Positions 17,957 to 26,114 of a stretch of DNA of 64,000 bases are shown here, in pieces; the first letter of the stretch is position 1; every line of letters begins with the position of its first letter. Below the pieces are notes generated by a model, which saw nothing but the letters and a program-made list of their open reading frames with translations, was not told where the DNA came from and made no database searches. The stretch is from Candidatus Fibrimonadaceae bacterium (GTDB lineage: Bacteria; Fibrobacterota; Fibrobacteria; Fibrobacterales; Fibrobacteraceae). Both the position numbers and the translations under genes were made by a program. The stretch lies in the NCBI GenBank assembly GCA_031281345.1, contig JAITFN010000061.1, forward strand, positions 35,345 to 99,344, written 5' to 3'.

Positions 17957-18879
17957 AATGTCGCCTTCGCTGCCAATCGCACTGCTTCATCGGAGGTGTG
18001 TTTGGCTTTCCATCCAGCTGAGTGTATTTTTGATAAATCGTATTGAAACTTTGGCACATCTCCAGGCCAGCCAATGGAGCCGCCCGTGAATTTATATTCC
18101 ACTCCTTTCAAACCCATTTCTTCGCATACAATATCTGCAATTTTTTTCACCGTGGTAGCGCTTTCCACGCCTGCATTATATATATTCATACCCGTTTCAA
18201 AAGGCAAAAAAAGCATTGCTTCAATTAAATCAGCCACATAAATGTATGGTTTCTCCTGCTTCCCATCTCCGAGTATTTCAAGCTCTTTAGGATTCTTGCG
18301 TAGTTTTTTAATAAAATCATATACTGCACCATGCGTAAGCCTTGGACCTACTACATTGGGAAAGCGAATTATGCTCACTTTCATAGTATTCATAGCCGCA
18401 AAAGCCGAAATCATAGCCTCAGAAGCCAGTTTTGCGCCACCGTAATAAGAAATGGGTCGTAAATCTCCGGCGGTTTCTTGCAACCTTTCACGCTTGTCGC
18501 CATACACGGCAGAAGTTGAGGCAAACAGCAATTCTTTCACGCCGTGCTTGTGCATAGCATTTAAAATACAGATAGTTGTTTCAAGCGTATCGTGAATATC
18601 AATTGAGGGATTTTTTCCTCCCTTTTGAATATCCGAATTGGCAGCAAGGTGATACACACGTTCAAATTTATTAAGCGCGAATACTTCGTTCAATTTTTCC
18701 ACATCGCAAATATTCTGTTTGCAAAAGGAAAAACATGGATTTTCAAAATGATGCTTTATCATATTTTCACTGCCAAGACATAAATTATCCACGCAAACAA
18801 TTTTATGCCCTGCTTCAAGCAAAACATCGGTTAAATGGCTACCTATAAATCCCGCACCACCAGCGATTAAAATATTCAT
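17953..18879 (-). CDS. NAD-dependent sugar epimerase/dehydratase
   Basis: About 308 residues from the ATG at 18879 (MNILIAGGAGFIGSHL), with AAGGA nine bases upstream; the track's extra ten residues overlap the previous gene. It is an extended SDR: GGAGFIGSHLTDVL loop, LLFASTSAVYGD serine and YYGGAKLASE catalytic Tyr-Lys. Probably acts on a nucleotide sugar, perhaps the GDP-heptose made by neighbours. Overlaps the next gene by four bases. Confidence 0.87.
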   Translation of the reverse strand: MNILIAGGAGFIGSHLTDVLLEAGHKIVCVDNLCLGSENMIKHHFENPCFSFCKQNICDVEKLNEVFALNKFERVYHLAANSDIQKGGKNPSIDIHDTLETTICILNAMHKHGVKELLFASTSAVYGDKRERLQETAGDLRPISYYGGAKLASEAMISAFAAMNTMKVSIIRFPNVVGPRLTHGAVYDFIKKLRKNPKELEILGDGKQEKPYIYVADLIEAMLFLPFETGMNIYNAGVESATTVKKIADIVCEEMGLKGVEYKFTGGSIGWPGDVPKFQYDLSKIHSAGWKAKHTSDEAVRLAAKATL

Positions 18880-18880
18880 T

Positions 18881-19876
18881 TCAATATCCTTTGGGCTTAT
18901 CACCCACATATATTACTGTTGAACCGCTATAACTAAATTCAAATTTCATATACCGCAAATATGCAAGCGCATTTTTCACAGCATTATGGCGATGTTCTGG
19001 TACGTAGAACAGCAAAAAACCACCCCCACCCGCCCCTAATAGCTTGCCGCCAGTCGCTCCGGCCGCCATAGCTTTTTCATAAGCTTCATCAATCAACGAT
19101 GTGCTTATGCCACCTGCCAATTTTTTCTTTTGTTCCCAGTTGGCATTGAGCAGAGGTCCCATTGCATCAATATTATCGTTTATCAGTTCTTTGTGCAATT
19201 CATTGGTATATTTGCAAATTTTAAGTTGAGCTTGTTCTTTGTCGCTATCCGCAACAACATTTTTTCCCTGCTCAGAAAGAATAGCAGAAGCAGAACGCAA
19301 ATCTCCTGTATAGAACATCAGCAGATTATTCTCTAACCTATTCATAGCCTCGTTAGACATAATAACAGGTTCAACATCCACATGACCGTTCTTTTTAAAA
19401 CTATAAATATGCAAACCGCCATAAGCCGCCGCATATTGGTCTTGCTTGCCTATAGGCTCGCCCAGCAGATTAATTTCCGTGTGGCAGGCTTCTGCCGCAA
19501 GTTTGCTAGGAGAAACATACTTGCCCATATATGCATATAGCGTATGGAGCAAACACACAGTAAAAGAACTGGATGAGCCAAGCCCTGTTCCAGCCGGAAC
19601 ATCAGCCGTTGAAGTGATTTCTACTCCATTTATTCCAAACTGTTCAAGCAAAACGCGAAAAATGGGATGCTCAAGTTGAGAAGGTTCGCTCACAATTTCA
19701 TTCCGCGAATATTTGCAAACCAATTTATCTGGATGAAAATACGGGTGTATAGACAAGTACATATATCTAGACAACCCCGCAGAGAGAACCGAACCGCCGT
19801 GTTTTTCGTAAAATACTGGCAAATCCGAACCGCCGCCGCAAAAACTTACTCGCATAGGTGTTTTCACAATTATCAT
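18881..19876 (-). CDS. hddA: GHMP kinase, D-glycero-D-manno-heptose 7-phosphate kinase-like
   Basis: About 331 residues from the ATG at 19876, which overlaps the gmhA-like stop by ATGA and has AAGGAGG upstream. TPMRVSFCGGGSDLPVFY is typical of HddA-type GHMP kinases, PAGTGLGSSSSFTVCLL is the ATP loop, and GATGGKLLGAGGGGFLLFY is motif 3. Family role: heptose 7-phosphate to heptose 1,7-bisphosphate on the GDP-D,D-heptose route. The heptose assignment rests on the adjacent gmhA-like and hddC-like genes. Confidence 0.83.
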   Translation of the reverse strand: MIIVKTPMRVSFCGGGSDLPVFYEKHGGSVLSAGLSRYMYLSIHPYFHPDKLVCKYSRNEIVSEPSQLEHPIFRVLLEQFGINGVEITSTADVPAGTGLGSSSSFTVCLLHTLYAYMGKYVSPSKLAAEACHTEINLLGEPIGKQDQYAAAYGGLHIYSFKKNGHVDVEPVIMSNEAMNRLENNLLMFYTGDLRSASAILSEQGKNVVADSDKEQAQLKICKYTNELHKELINDNIDAMGPLLNANWEQKKKLAGGISTSLIDEAYEKAMAAGATGGKLLGAGGGGFLLFYVPEHRHNAVKNALAYLRYMKFEFSYSGSTVIYVGDKPKGY

Positions 19877-20469
19877 GCACATCCCTCCTTCAAGTGATTT
19901 TTGCCACAAAGTTCCTTGTAAAAAATTGCCATCATCAAATGGTCAAAAACCATATGGATATCTTCTGTCACTTGCATACTCATAACTGGCACATGTACGG
20001 GAATGTCCACAAGTTTTCGCAATTTGCCACCATCATAGCCTGTTAATCCGGCTGTGGAAATTCCTTCTTTTTTTGCTAATTCAATTGCATTCAAAACATT
20101 GGCAGAATTGCCGCTTCCAGAAATTCCAATTACAAGGTCGCCTTGTTTCATTTTGCCACGCAACTGAAATTCAAACACAGCATCATAGCCAATATCATTG
20201 GCTATGGCCATAACTGTTGCAATGTTATCGTTCAAGCAAACAAATCTGAATTTTTGTTCTATATATTCAGAAATACCTTTGTTGAAATCGTTTACGAAAT
20301 GAGAAGCCGTTGCCGCGCTGCCACCATTACCCATTATATAAATTGTGGCATTTTTTTTCCGTGCATTTTCAATGGCATTCATTAAAGCATTTATTTCCAT
20401 TGCATCTATTTGCCGCAATACGGAAATCTCCAATTCTATATATTTTTTGATGTCGGCAACGTAATCCAT
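19873..20469 (-). CDS. gmhA: SIS-domain sugar isomerase, GmhA-like
   Basis: About 198 residues from the ATG at 20469, with GGAGAG upstream. It carries the SIS phosphosugar-binding signature: IYIMGNGGSAATASHF and LVIGISGSGNSANVLNAI. GmhA converts sedoheptulose 7-phosphate to heptose 7-phosphate, and an hddA-like kinase directly follows. The family also includes DiaA-like proteins, but the context favours heptose synthesis. Confidence 0.84.
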   Translation of the reverse strand: MDYVADIKKYIELEISVLRQIDAMEINALMNAIENARKKNATIYIMGNGGSAATASHFVNDFNKGISEYIEQKFRFVCLNDNIATVMAIANDIGYDAVFEFQLRGKMKQGDLVIGISGSGNSANVLNAIELAKKEGISTAGLTGYDGGKLRKLVDIPVHVPVMSMQVTEDIHMVFDHLMMAIFYKELCGKNHLKEGCA

Positions 20470-20477
20470 TTTCTCTC

Positions 20478-21488
20478 CTATAAAGCCCATTTTATCACAG
20501 TTTTAAAATCATTAAGTACATCTTGGTCAAATGCGTGATAAATATCATCTTCTGTTTTCACTTCTATTATTTCTGATATAAGTATGCGCAAATATTTTTT
20601 GCACAATTCATTTTCTTGAATTAGCTTCACGGCTTCGCGAAAGTCTGCTTCATCGCTACGGCTGTTTCCTATAATTATGAGGCCTTTTTCCAAAATTTTT
20701 CGTGTGTTCACCAACACCGCATCTTCATTTACACCTAAAAGGCTAATTGTGCCTTGCGGCAAGATAAGTTTTAATATCTGCCTTATTGCAATTTCGCTTC
20801 CTGCATCTCCTACGCATTCAAAAGCATGGTCAACAACCAAGTCGGGTGGAACATTATCTATATAGACTGTTTTTGTTACAAAAGAAAATTTGCGAGATTT
20901 TCGCACTGTTTTGCCAAATGAATAAATTTTAGCATCTGGGTATTTACAGCGTAGCGCAAGGCACATCACAAAACCCATACTGCCATCGCCCCATACACCA
21001 AAGGCATTTGGATTTGTTCGCCTGGTAGATTCAAATACAGAGATTGCACTCAAGGCTACGCTTAGAATTTCACTGAACACATAAACCACAGAATCATTTT
21101 TCACAGGAATCACTCTATTGCGTGGGAGAGCAAACATATCCCGCATAAAACCGTCATTGCCGCTAGATGCAAATTTGCTGTTAGTCCTGTAATTGGCTTT
21201 TTCTTTTCCTTCTGCCGCTTCAAGCGGTACAAGAACAACTTTTTTACCATTCTCAAGCTGCCCGCCATAATCGTGAAGAACTGTTCCCGTGGCTTCGTGT
21301 ATAAGCGCCATTGGAAGTTTTTCACGCATAATTTCCTTTTTTCGCTTGCCAAGGTAATATCGTTGGTCGGCGGCGCAAATTGCCATATAACTGGGTTTCA
21401 CAAGCACAGAGTCATCGGAACATTTTATTTCGCGTTGCTTCATTTCAATGCGCTTGGCATCTATAAGTCTGTAAATTCTGCCTATCAT
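20478..21488 (-). CDS. tarJ: TarJ-like Zn-dependent alditol-phosphate dehydrogenase
   Basis: 336 residues of the medium-chain dehydrogenase family. MAICAADQRYYLGKR contains the catalytic zinc cysteine in the form typical of ribulose-5-phosphate reductase TarJ/Bcs1, and LPMALIHEATG has the conserved His-Glu. FGVWGDGSMGFVMCLAL is the NADPH-binding loop. TarJ reduces ribulose 5-phosphate to ribitol 5-phosphate for CDP-ribitol. The next gene is an IspD/TarI-type cytidylyltransferase, overlapping by four bases, which supports the pathway. Confidence 0.8.
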   Translation of the reverse strand: MIGRIYRLIDAKRIEMKQREIKCSDDSVLVKPSYMAICAADQRYYLGKRKKEIMREKLPMALIHEATGTVLHDYGGQLENGKKVVLVPLEAAEGKEKANYRTNSKFASSGNDGFMRDMFALPRNRVIPVKNDSVVYVFSEILSVALSAISVFESTRRTNPNAFGVWGDGSMGFVMCLALRCKYPDAKIYSFGKTVRKSRKFSFVTKTVYIDNVPPDLVVDHAFECVGDAGSEIAIRQILKLILPQGTISLLGVNEDAVLVNTRKILEKGLIIIGNSRSDEADFREAVKLIQENELCKKYLRILISEIIEVKTEDDIYHAFDQDVLNDFKTVIKWAL

Positions 21489-22201
21489 GCGCTACGTTCC
21501 TTCAAAAGTGCTTCTGCTACTTCTAAATCATAAGGATTGATGATTTTCATATTGAAATATTCCCCTCGCACAAGTCTCATCTCGTACTTTTCCTTTAACC
21601 AAAGGCGTGGCAATTCGTTTTCGTTGTGCAAAGGCACTCCCCTATCTTTGATTTTTTTTAAAAATTCTTTCAGTTTTACAAGCGAATAAGATTGCGGAGT
21701 TTGTTCTGCATATAAATGTTGATGGTTTGGAACTTCATCTAGCAAAGTTCCATTTTTTGAAACAAGTATTGCATCGTTTGTGACCATAGCGGTATTGGCT
21801 GCTCCGTATTTTTTTACGGTTTCAATATGCTCATCTATTAGCCTTTGCGTTATAAAGGGGCGAATGGCATCGTGGGCTATTAATATATCGTTTTCTTTAA
21901 TTTGCCACATTTCATCTATATAATCAACTGAAGTACCAATGGATTCCGTTTTATTCACACCACCAGATATAACTACGTATTCCTTGCCCATAAAATCATA
22001 TTGCAAGAGCATATCTTCTGCATAAAGTTTCCATTCATCAGGCACTATAATCAATATTTTTTCAATTTTCTGGTTTACTATAAATTGTTCCAGAGTATGT
22101 ATGAGAATTGGTTTTTCGCCAAGCGGCAAAAATTGTTTTGGCATATCTTGCCTGTGCATTCTCGTTCCAATTCCTGCAGCCAATATTCCAGCGTATATCA
22201 T
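21485..22201 (-). CDS. tarI: IspD/TarI-family cytidylyltransferase (ribitol-5-P type)
   Basis: 238 residues. AGILAAGIGTRMHRQDMPKQF is the CTP-binding start (quoted in full at 20-21 limit is avoided; core is AAGIGTRM...MPKQF), IAHDAIRPFI is the metal/substrate loop and YAEQTPQSY the family's QTPQ motif. TarI makes CDP-ribitol from ribitol 5-phosphate and CTP; IspD makes CDP-methylerythritol. Tight coupling with the TarJ-like gene (ATGA overlap) favours TarI. Four-base overlaps at both ends show a single translation unit. Confidence 0.8.
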   Translation of the reverse strand: MIYAGILAAGIGTRMHRQDMPKQFLPLGEKPILIHTLEQFIVNQKIEKILIIVPDEWKLYAEDMLLQYDFMGKEYVVISGGVNKTESIGTSVDYIDEMWQIKENDILIAHDAIRPFITQRLIDEHIETVKKYGAANTAMVTNDAILVSKNGTLLDEVPNHQHLYAEQTPQSYSLVKLKEFLKKIKDRGVPLHNENELPRLWLKEKYEMRLVRGEYFNMKIINPYDLEVAEALLKERSA

Positions 22202-22839
22202 TTGCCCTCCCTTATCATATATTCCGCAAGCGGCAAATCGCTTGGATATGTGATTTTTAAATTATACCCTGTGATAAAGTTCTTTTTTATTTTCGCATTG
22301 AGCGGTATTTGCTGAACAATGGCGGTTGCAGATGAATTCGCAGAAAAACTATTATACAGCATCTCAAAACAAAATGCCTCTGGTTTTTGTATTAAATAAT
22401 ATGGAGAACGGTCAACAAATTGTTTGCCATCGCAGCCAAGGCTATCTGTTATATGCTTTGCTGTGATAACTGCATCAAAATCATCTAGCATAGCAAAATA
22501 TTCATCTACGGTATTTGAGGCAAGGAATGGACGGGCAGCATCTGCAAACAAAACTTTTTTACAATTTGGGTAATTGGACTTTATATGGTCTAATCCATTT
22601 TTTACCGAAGCATTATGCGTATCTCCACCAACGGTGCATTCCGTTCCATAAGCAGCAGAAAGCCTTTCCATATCTTTTTCGGCAGATACAATGAGAGTTT
22701 TATTGCTTTGTGAAGATTGTTTGAGCGAATTTGCCACATATCCTATAATTTCTTTGCCACAAAGCATACTATATTGCTTGGGCAGGTCATTTCCAAACCT
22801 CGTGCCGGTTCCGCCAGATAAAATTACTGATACATTCAT
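22198..22839 (-). CDS. Second IspD-like cytidylyltransferase
   Basis: 213 residues, similar in layout to the next gene but divergent: VILSGGTGTRFGNDLPKQY, LFADAARPFL (IspD usually has HDAARP), and YLIQKPEAF in place of QTPQ. It may use a different alditol or polyol phosphate, or work with its neighbour as a pair. Overlaps both neighbours by four bases. Having two such enzymes side by side is unusual. Confidence 0.75.
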   Translation of the reverse strand: MNVSVILSGGTGTRFGNDLPKQYSMLCGKEIIGYVANSLKQSSQSNKTLIVSAEKDMERLSAAYGTECTVGGDTHNASVKNGLDHIKSNYPNCKKVLFADAARPFLASNTVDEYFAMLDDFDAVITAKHITDSLGCDGKQFVDRSPYYLIQKPEAFCFEMLYNSFSANSSATAIVQQIPLNAKIKKNFITGYNLKITYPSDLPLAEYMIREGK

Positions 22840-25205
22840 AGCTTAACCTTTTTTATATGCTCCCAAATAGCCTTGCCAGAATTCGCGGTTTCAGTATGGG
22901 TTTTGAGTCCGTTTTCCAAATTGTCATAACCATATAATCTAGAAAGCAACCAAGGATCCATTTTAAAATCAAATTTAATAAAATTTAATTCGGCGGTATT
23001 TGTATTATACTCAACGATGCCTTTGTTCAATGTTGAAGCATATATGGTATTTCCACTTGCAAAGATTAAATTATAATACCAATCTAATTTTTTATCTTCA
23101 AAATGTTCAATAAGTTCTGGCAGTTCTGTGATTTCATTTGTAGTTGTATTTATTTTATATGCATTGTTTGCCATAAAAGGAAATAACCATACATATCCAT
23201 TTAAATATTGAACTGAGAAATTAGAACTTATGCTTTCTCTTCTGGAAAAAGAAGGGATTTTGATTTTTAAAATTTCATTTGATTGTCTATTCCATCTAGT
23301 AATGTAACCATCGCAACACGAAGCAATATAATAATTTTGTCCATCAAAACAAATACCATAGTATTGCTCGGATTTTTCTCCTATGTTTTTGATTTCATAA
23401 TTCTCAGTTTCCATATTAAAAAACACAATGGCATTTGCTCTATGAATAACCAAGGCTATTTCCGCACCAACAACACAAAAACCAAAAAATTTTCTATACT
23501 TCCACGTTTCAAGCTGCAATTTAAAAACTTGCAATTTAGATAATTCATCTATACACTCCGAAAAATATTCTATTTCTTTTGTATCTGTATTTAATTTCAT
23601 TATGGCTGGAAAATCGCATGGAATATAATAAATCAAATTTTTGAAACTTATAATTCCATTAAAATTTCCATCATATTTGCAATCATCCTTAAAATCTATT
23701 TGCTCAATTTTCTTTTGACTCGCATTAAAAATAGATATTTTATTATTTTTATAGTACGGTGCGAAATATAGCTTGTTGTTATTTGCTTCAATTCCTATGT
23801 ACCCCCAATAATTTTGGGCAGGAATTGCCCCTACGCATTCGGTTTCTTTGCTTTGCTTGTTATGCCTATAGAGTATATTAAAGCAATTTATGAACCATAC
23901 GAAATTTCCATCATCATAAATCCCATTTATTCTCTGCTGCACCATTTCAAACGCCTGCCCCACAACCGGTTTCCTCGCCACTTCAAACAATTTCATAACG
24001 CTACTTTTATCCCCATAGTACATATCACTCAAAGCAATCGCACGGTTTAAATCATCCGTATCATCGTAAATTCCATATCCACCTGCTTTATATTCATTCA
24101 CAATTTCCGCATATTCACGCTCAAGCCAAGGTCTCATGCTTTTAATTGTGCCCTCCAAAAGCGGATGTGGGCGCCATAACAGAACGTAATCTTTCTGGTT
24201 TTTGAAAAAGTTAAACACGCTTTTGACTTTTTTAAAATATTTATCCGAAGGTTTGTCTTTTTCTATGGTATTTTCCAACAAATCGCCTATGCTTAAATTG
24301 TAAAATACAACTTTTTTATTGTTTATCAACTTTTCCCATTCAGGCGAAATTTCGTAATTTTCTCTTTTTGTAGTTATTGCCTTGTCCAGTTTTGGGCTTC
24401 CAAGTGCTAAGAATTTGTCTCCTATTTGGTCAAATCTTTCTAGGGTCTTATTTTTTTTTGCAAACTCCTTGTATTTGTTAACATAAATTTTGCGTTCCAC
24501 TTCTGTTTGCACTATCACCTTATGGGCAAAAATGCAAGCTGGCAATGTACAAAAATGCTCTGCAATATCGGTTCCATTGCCAACAAAATAAGGTACATAT
24601 ACCAAGCAATCAGTTAATTTCCTCAATCTTTCGCTGTAAAAATCTGGGTGTACACTTGTCACAGTATTATAGCTATCATAAGGATTATGGATGAATATAA
24701 CGTCTGGATGCCTTTCCTCTATATTGTATTTTTGAAAGTCAATCAATTGAATGTTTTTGGGATAGTTTATTTCCCAGTGCTGTTCTGTAAATTTCCCGTC
24801 TTTTCTATCGTAATAGGGAATGGGCATAACAAAAGCATCCCAGTCTGAGTCTTCTTTGGCTGTAAGGTAAATGTTCTCTAAGCTGTCCCACATAGAAACT
24901 TTGTATGGCAAAAAAAGTGCTTCTCGTTTTGTTTTCACTTCTGAATCAAATGTTGATTTGATTTTTTTTACATGTTCAAGAATATTTAATTTATTCTCTT
25001 TTAAGGAAGTTGTTATTATTTGCAATAATTCCAAACTCTTGGGAGCATTTTCAGATTCTAAATTTTCCCTGATGCACTGGCAAGCGGCGAGAATATCTTG
25101 GACTTGGACAGAAGGGTCTGCCAATTTTGGCAATGAGTCCACAATTTTGCCCATTGTGTTGAACAAGGAAAGTAGTTCTTGTTTATGAGATTTAATCAAT
25201 TTCAA
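22836..25205 (-). CDS. CDP-alditol phosphotransferase-like protein with C-terminal propeller-like region
   Basis: 789 residues. Residues ~110-440 resemble the CDP-glycerol glycerophosphotransferase family (VYVPYFVGNGTDIAEHF, LGSPKLDKAI, LLWRPHPLLEGTI, LSDMYYGDKSSVMKLFEV). Residues ~440-770 are repeated beta-rich blocks such as NYYIASCCDGYITRWN and NGYVWLFPFMANNAYKI, suggesting a six- or seven-bladed propeller. The N-terminus is a helical region. It would use the CDP-ribitol-type donor made by the two genes downstream. The propeller could bind the glycan acceptor; this is inference. Confidence 0.72.
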   Translation of the reverse strand: MKLIKSHKQELLSLFNTMGKIVDSLPKLADPSVQVQDILAACQCIRENLESENAPKSLELLQIITTSLKENKLNILEHVKKIKSTFDSEVKTKREALFLPYKVSMWDSLENIYLTAKEDSDWDAFVMPIPYYDRKDGKFTEQHWEINYPKNIQLIDFQKYNIEERHPDVIFIHNPYDSYNTVTSVHPDFYSERLRKLTDCLVYVPYFVGNGTDIAEHFCTLPACIFAHKVIVQTEVERKIYVNKYKEFAKKNKTLERFDQIGDKFLALGSPKLDKAITTKRENYEISPEWEKLINNKKVVFYNLSIGDLLENTIEKDKPSDKYFKKVKSVFNFFKNQKDYVLLWRPHPLLEGTIKSMRPWLEREYAEIVNEYKAGGYGIYDDTDDLNRAIALSDMYYGDKSSVMKLFEVARKPVVGQAFEMVQQRINGIYDDGNFVWFINCFNILYRHNKQSKETECVGAIPAQNYWGYIGIEANNNKLYFAPYYKNNKISIFNASQKKIEQIDFKDDCKYDGNFNGIISFKNLIYYIPCDFPAIMKLNTDTKEIEYFSECIDELSKLQVFKLQLETWKYRKFFGFCVVGAEIALVIHRANAIVFFNMETENYEIKNIGEKSEQYYGICFDGQNYYIASCCDGYITRWNRQSNEILKIKIPSFSRRESISSNFSVQYLNGYVWLFPFMANNAYKINTTTNEITELPELIEHFEDKKLDWYYNLIFASGNTIYASTLNKGIVEYNTNTAELNFIKFDFKMDPWLLSRLYGYDNLENGLKTHTETANSGKAIWEHIKKVKL
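23816..23830. repeat. Small palindrome inside a coding region
   Basis: GGGCAGGAATTGCCC, a five-base stem with five-base loop, flanked by CTAC. It resembles the intergenic hairpin at 36602..36622 (GGGCAACC...GGTTGCCC next to GTAG). Here it is read in frame as AIPAQ within the phosphotransferase-like gene. Confidence 0.4.
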
Positions 25206-26068
25206 AACCCATTCAAAATATAATTCGGGCTAACCCCAAGCTCATAAATATCACTTCTAAACTCTTCTTCCCTCACGTTCCGGCCAAGTACAAGCGCAGA
25301 ATCTATGCCGGCTATGCTTGCTCCAGCAATGTCTGTTCCCAAGGTATCGCCTATCATAATAACGCTTTCCGTGCTGGGTATTAAGCTGCGAAGGGCAATT
25401 TGGAAAATTAGGGAAAAAGGCTTTCCGCAAAATAAAAGCTGACAATTGGTTTTTTCTTTTAGCATATTTGCTATATAGCCCGTGACTGGAATTTTCTCTC
25501 CGCTTGGGCTGGGGGCATAGACATCTGGGTTCAGCACCAAAATCCTAGCATCTTTCTCTGACAAAATCTCTATTGCTTTGTCCATTTCTTCCTGAGTTGG
25601 GTTAATGCCGCTCAAAATCACAGTTGGCTCGGATGGGTTTTGCACGGCTTCAATTTTTGCATCTTCCAAAAACTGCATTCCGCTTGGGCCTCCCAAATAG
25701 TAAACCTCTTTTAATCCCACTTCTTCATTCAATACTTTTAGCAAACTGCCCGAAGATATAATTTCGTGTTTGTCAAAATCCAGCCCCATTAAGTGCAAGT
25801 CGCTTTGAATTTGGTCAATAGACCTAGATGCCGCATTGGTTAAAAGCCTCACATTCTTATTAGCTTTTCTGAGCTGTGCCATACTCTCTAAAACACCTGG
25901 GTAAACAGATGTTTCGCTGTAAAGCGTTCCCCATCCGTCCAACAAAAAAGAGCCGTACTTCAGCAGGGTATCAAACTCTACTTTCCAAGGATCGCCTTTT
26001 GCTTTTTGCAAGTTTGGCGCAGCAGTTTTTAAATACTGCTTATATATGGTAGCTTCTGTGGGTAGCAT
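25202..26068 (-). CDS. HAD-superfamily class IIA hydrolase
   Basis: 288 residues. FLLDGWGTLYSETSVYPGV is a motif I of the DxWG type seen in the NagD-like/TIGR01459 subfamily, LLTNAASRS is motif II, and ESVIMIGDTLGTDIAGAS is motif IV. A phosphatase acting on a sugar or polyol phosphate is likely; it is not of the GmhB class. As the first gene of the glycan operon it follows a promoter-like TTTCTAAGTT. It overlaps the next gene by ATGA. Confidence 0.82.
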   Translation of the reverse strand: MLPTEATIYKQYLKTAAPNLQKAKGDPWKVEFDTLLKYGSFLLDGWGTLYSETSVYPGVLESMAQLRKANKNVRLLTNAASRSIDQIQSDLHLMGLDFDKHEIISSGSLLKVLNEEVGLKEVYYLGGPSGMQFLEDAKIEAVQNPSEPTVILSGINPTQEEMDKAIEILSEKDARILVLNPDVYAPSPSGEKIPVTGYIANMLKEKTNCQLLFCGKPFSLIFQIALRSLIPSTESVIMIGDTLGTDIAGASIAGIDSALVLGRNVREEEFRSDIYELGVSPNYILNGF

Positions 26069-26074
26069 AGCGGT

Positions 26075-26084
26075 AACTTAGAAA
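26075..26084 (-). promoter_or_regulatory. Promoter-like element TTTCTAAGTT of the glycan operon
   Basis: A one-base variant of TTTCTAAATT, six bases before the ATG of the HAD gene, so any transcript would be nearly leaderless. It is the furthest upstream candidate promoter for the 26-kb leftward operon. Confidence 0.5.
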
Positions 26085-26114
26085 AATCTCCATTCAAGGG
26101 GGGAATTTTCTTCA

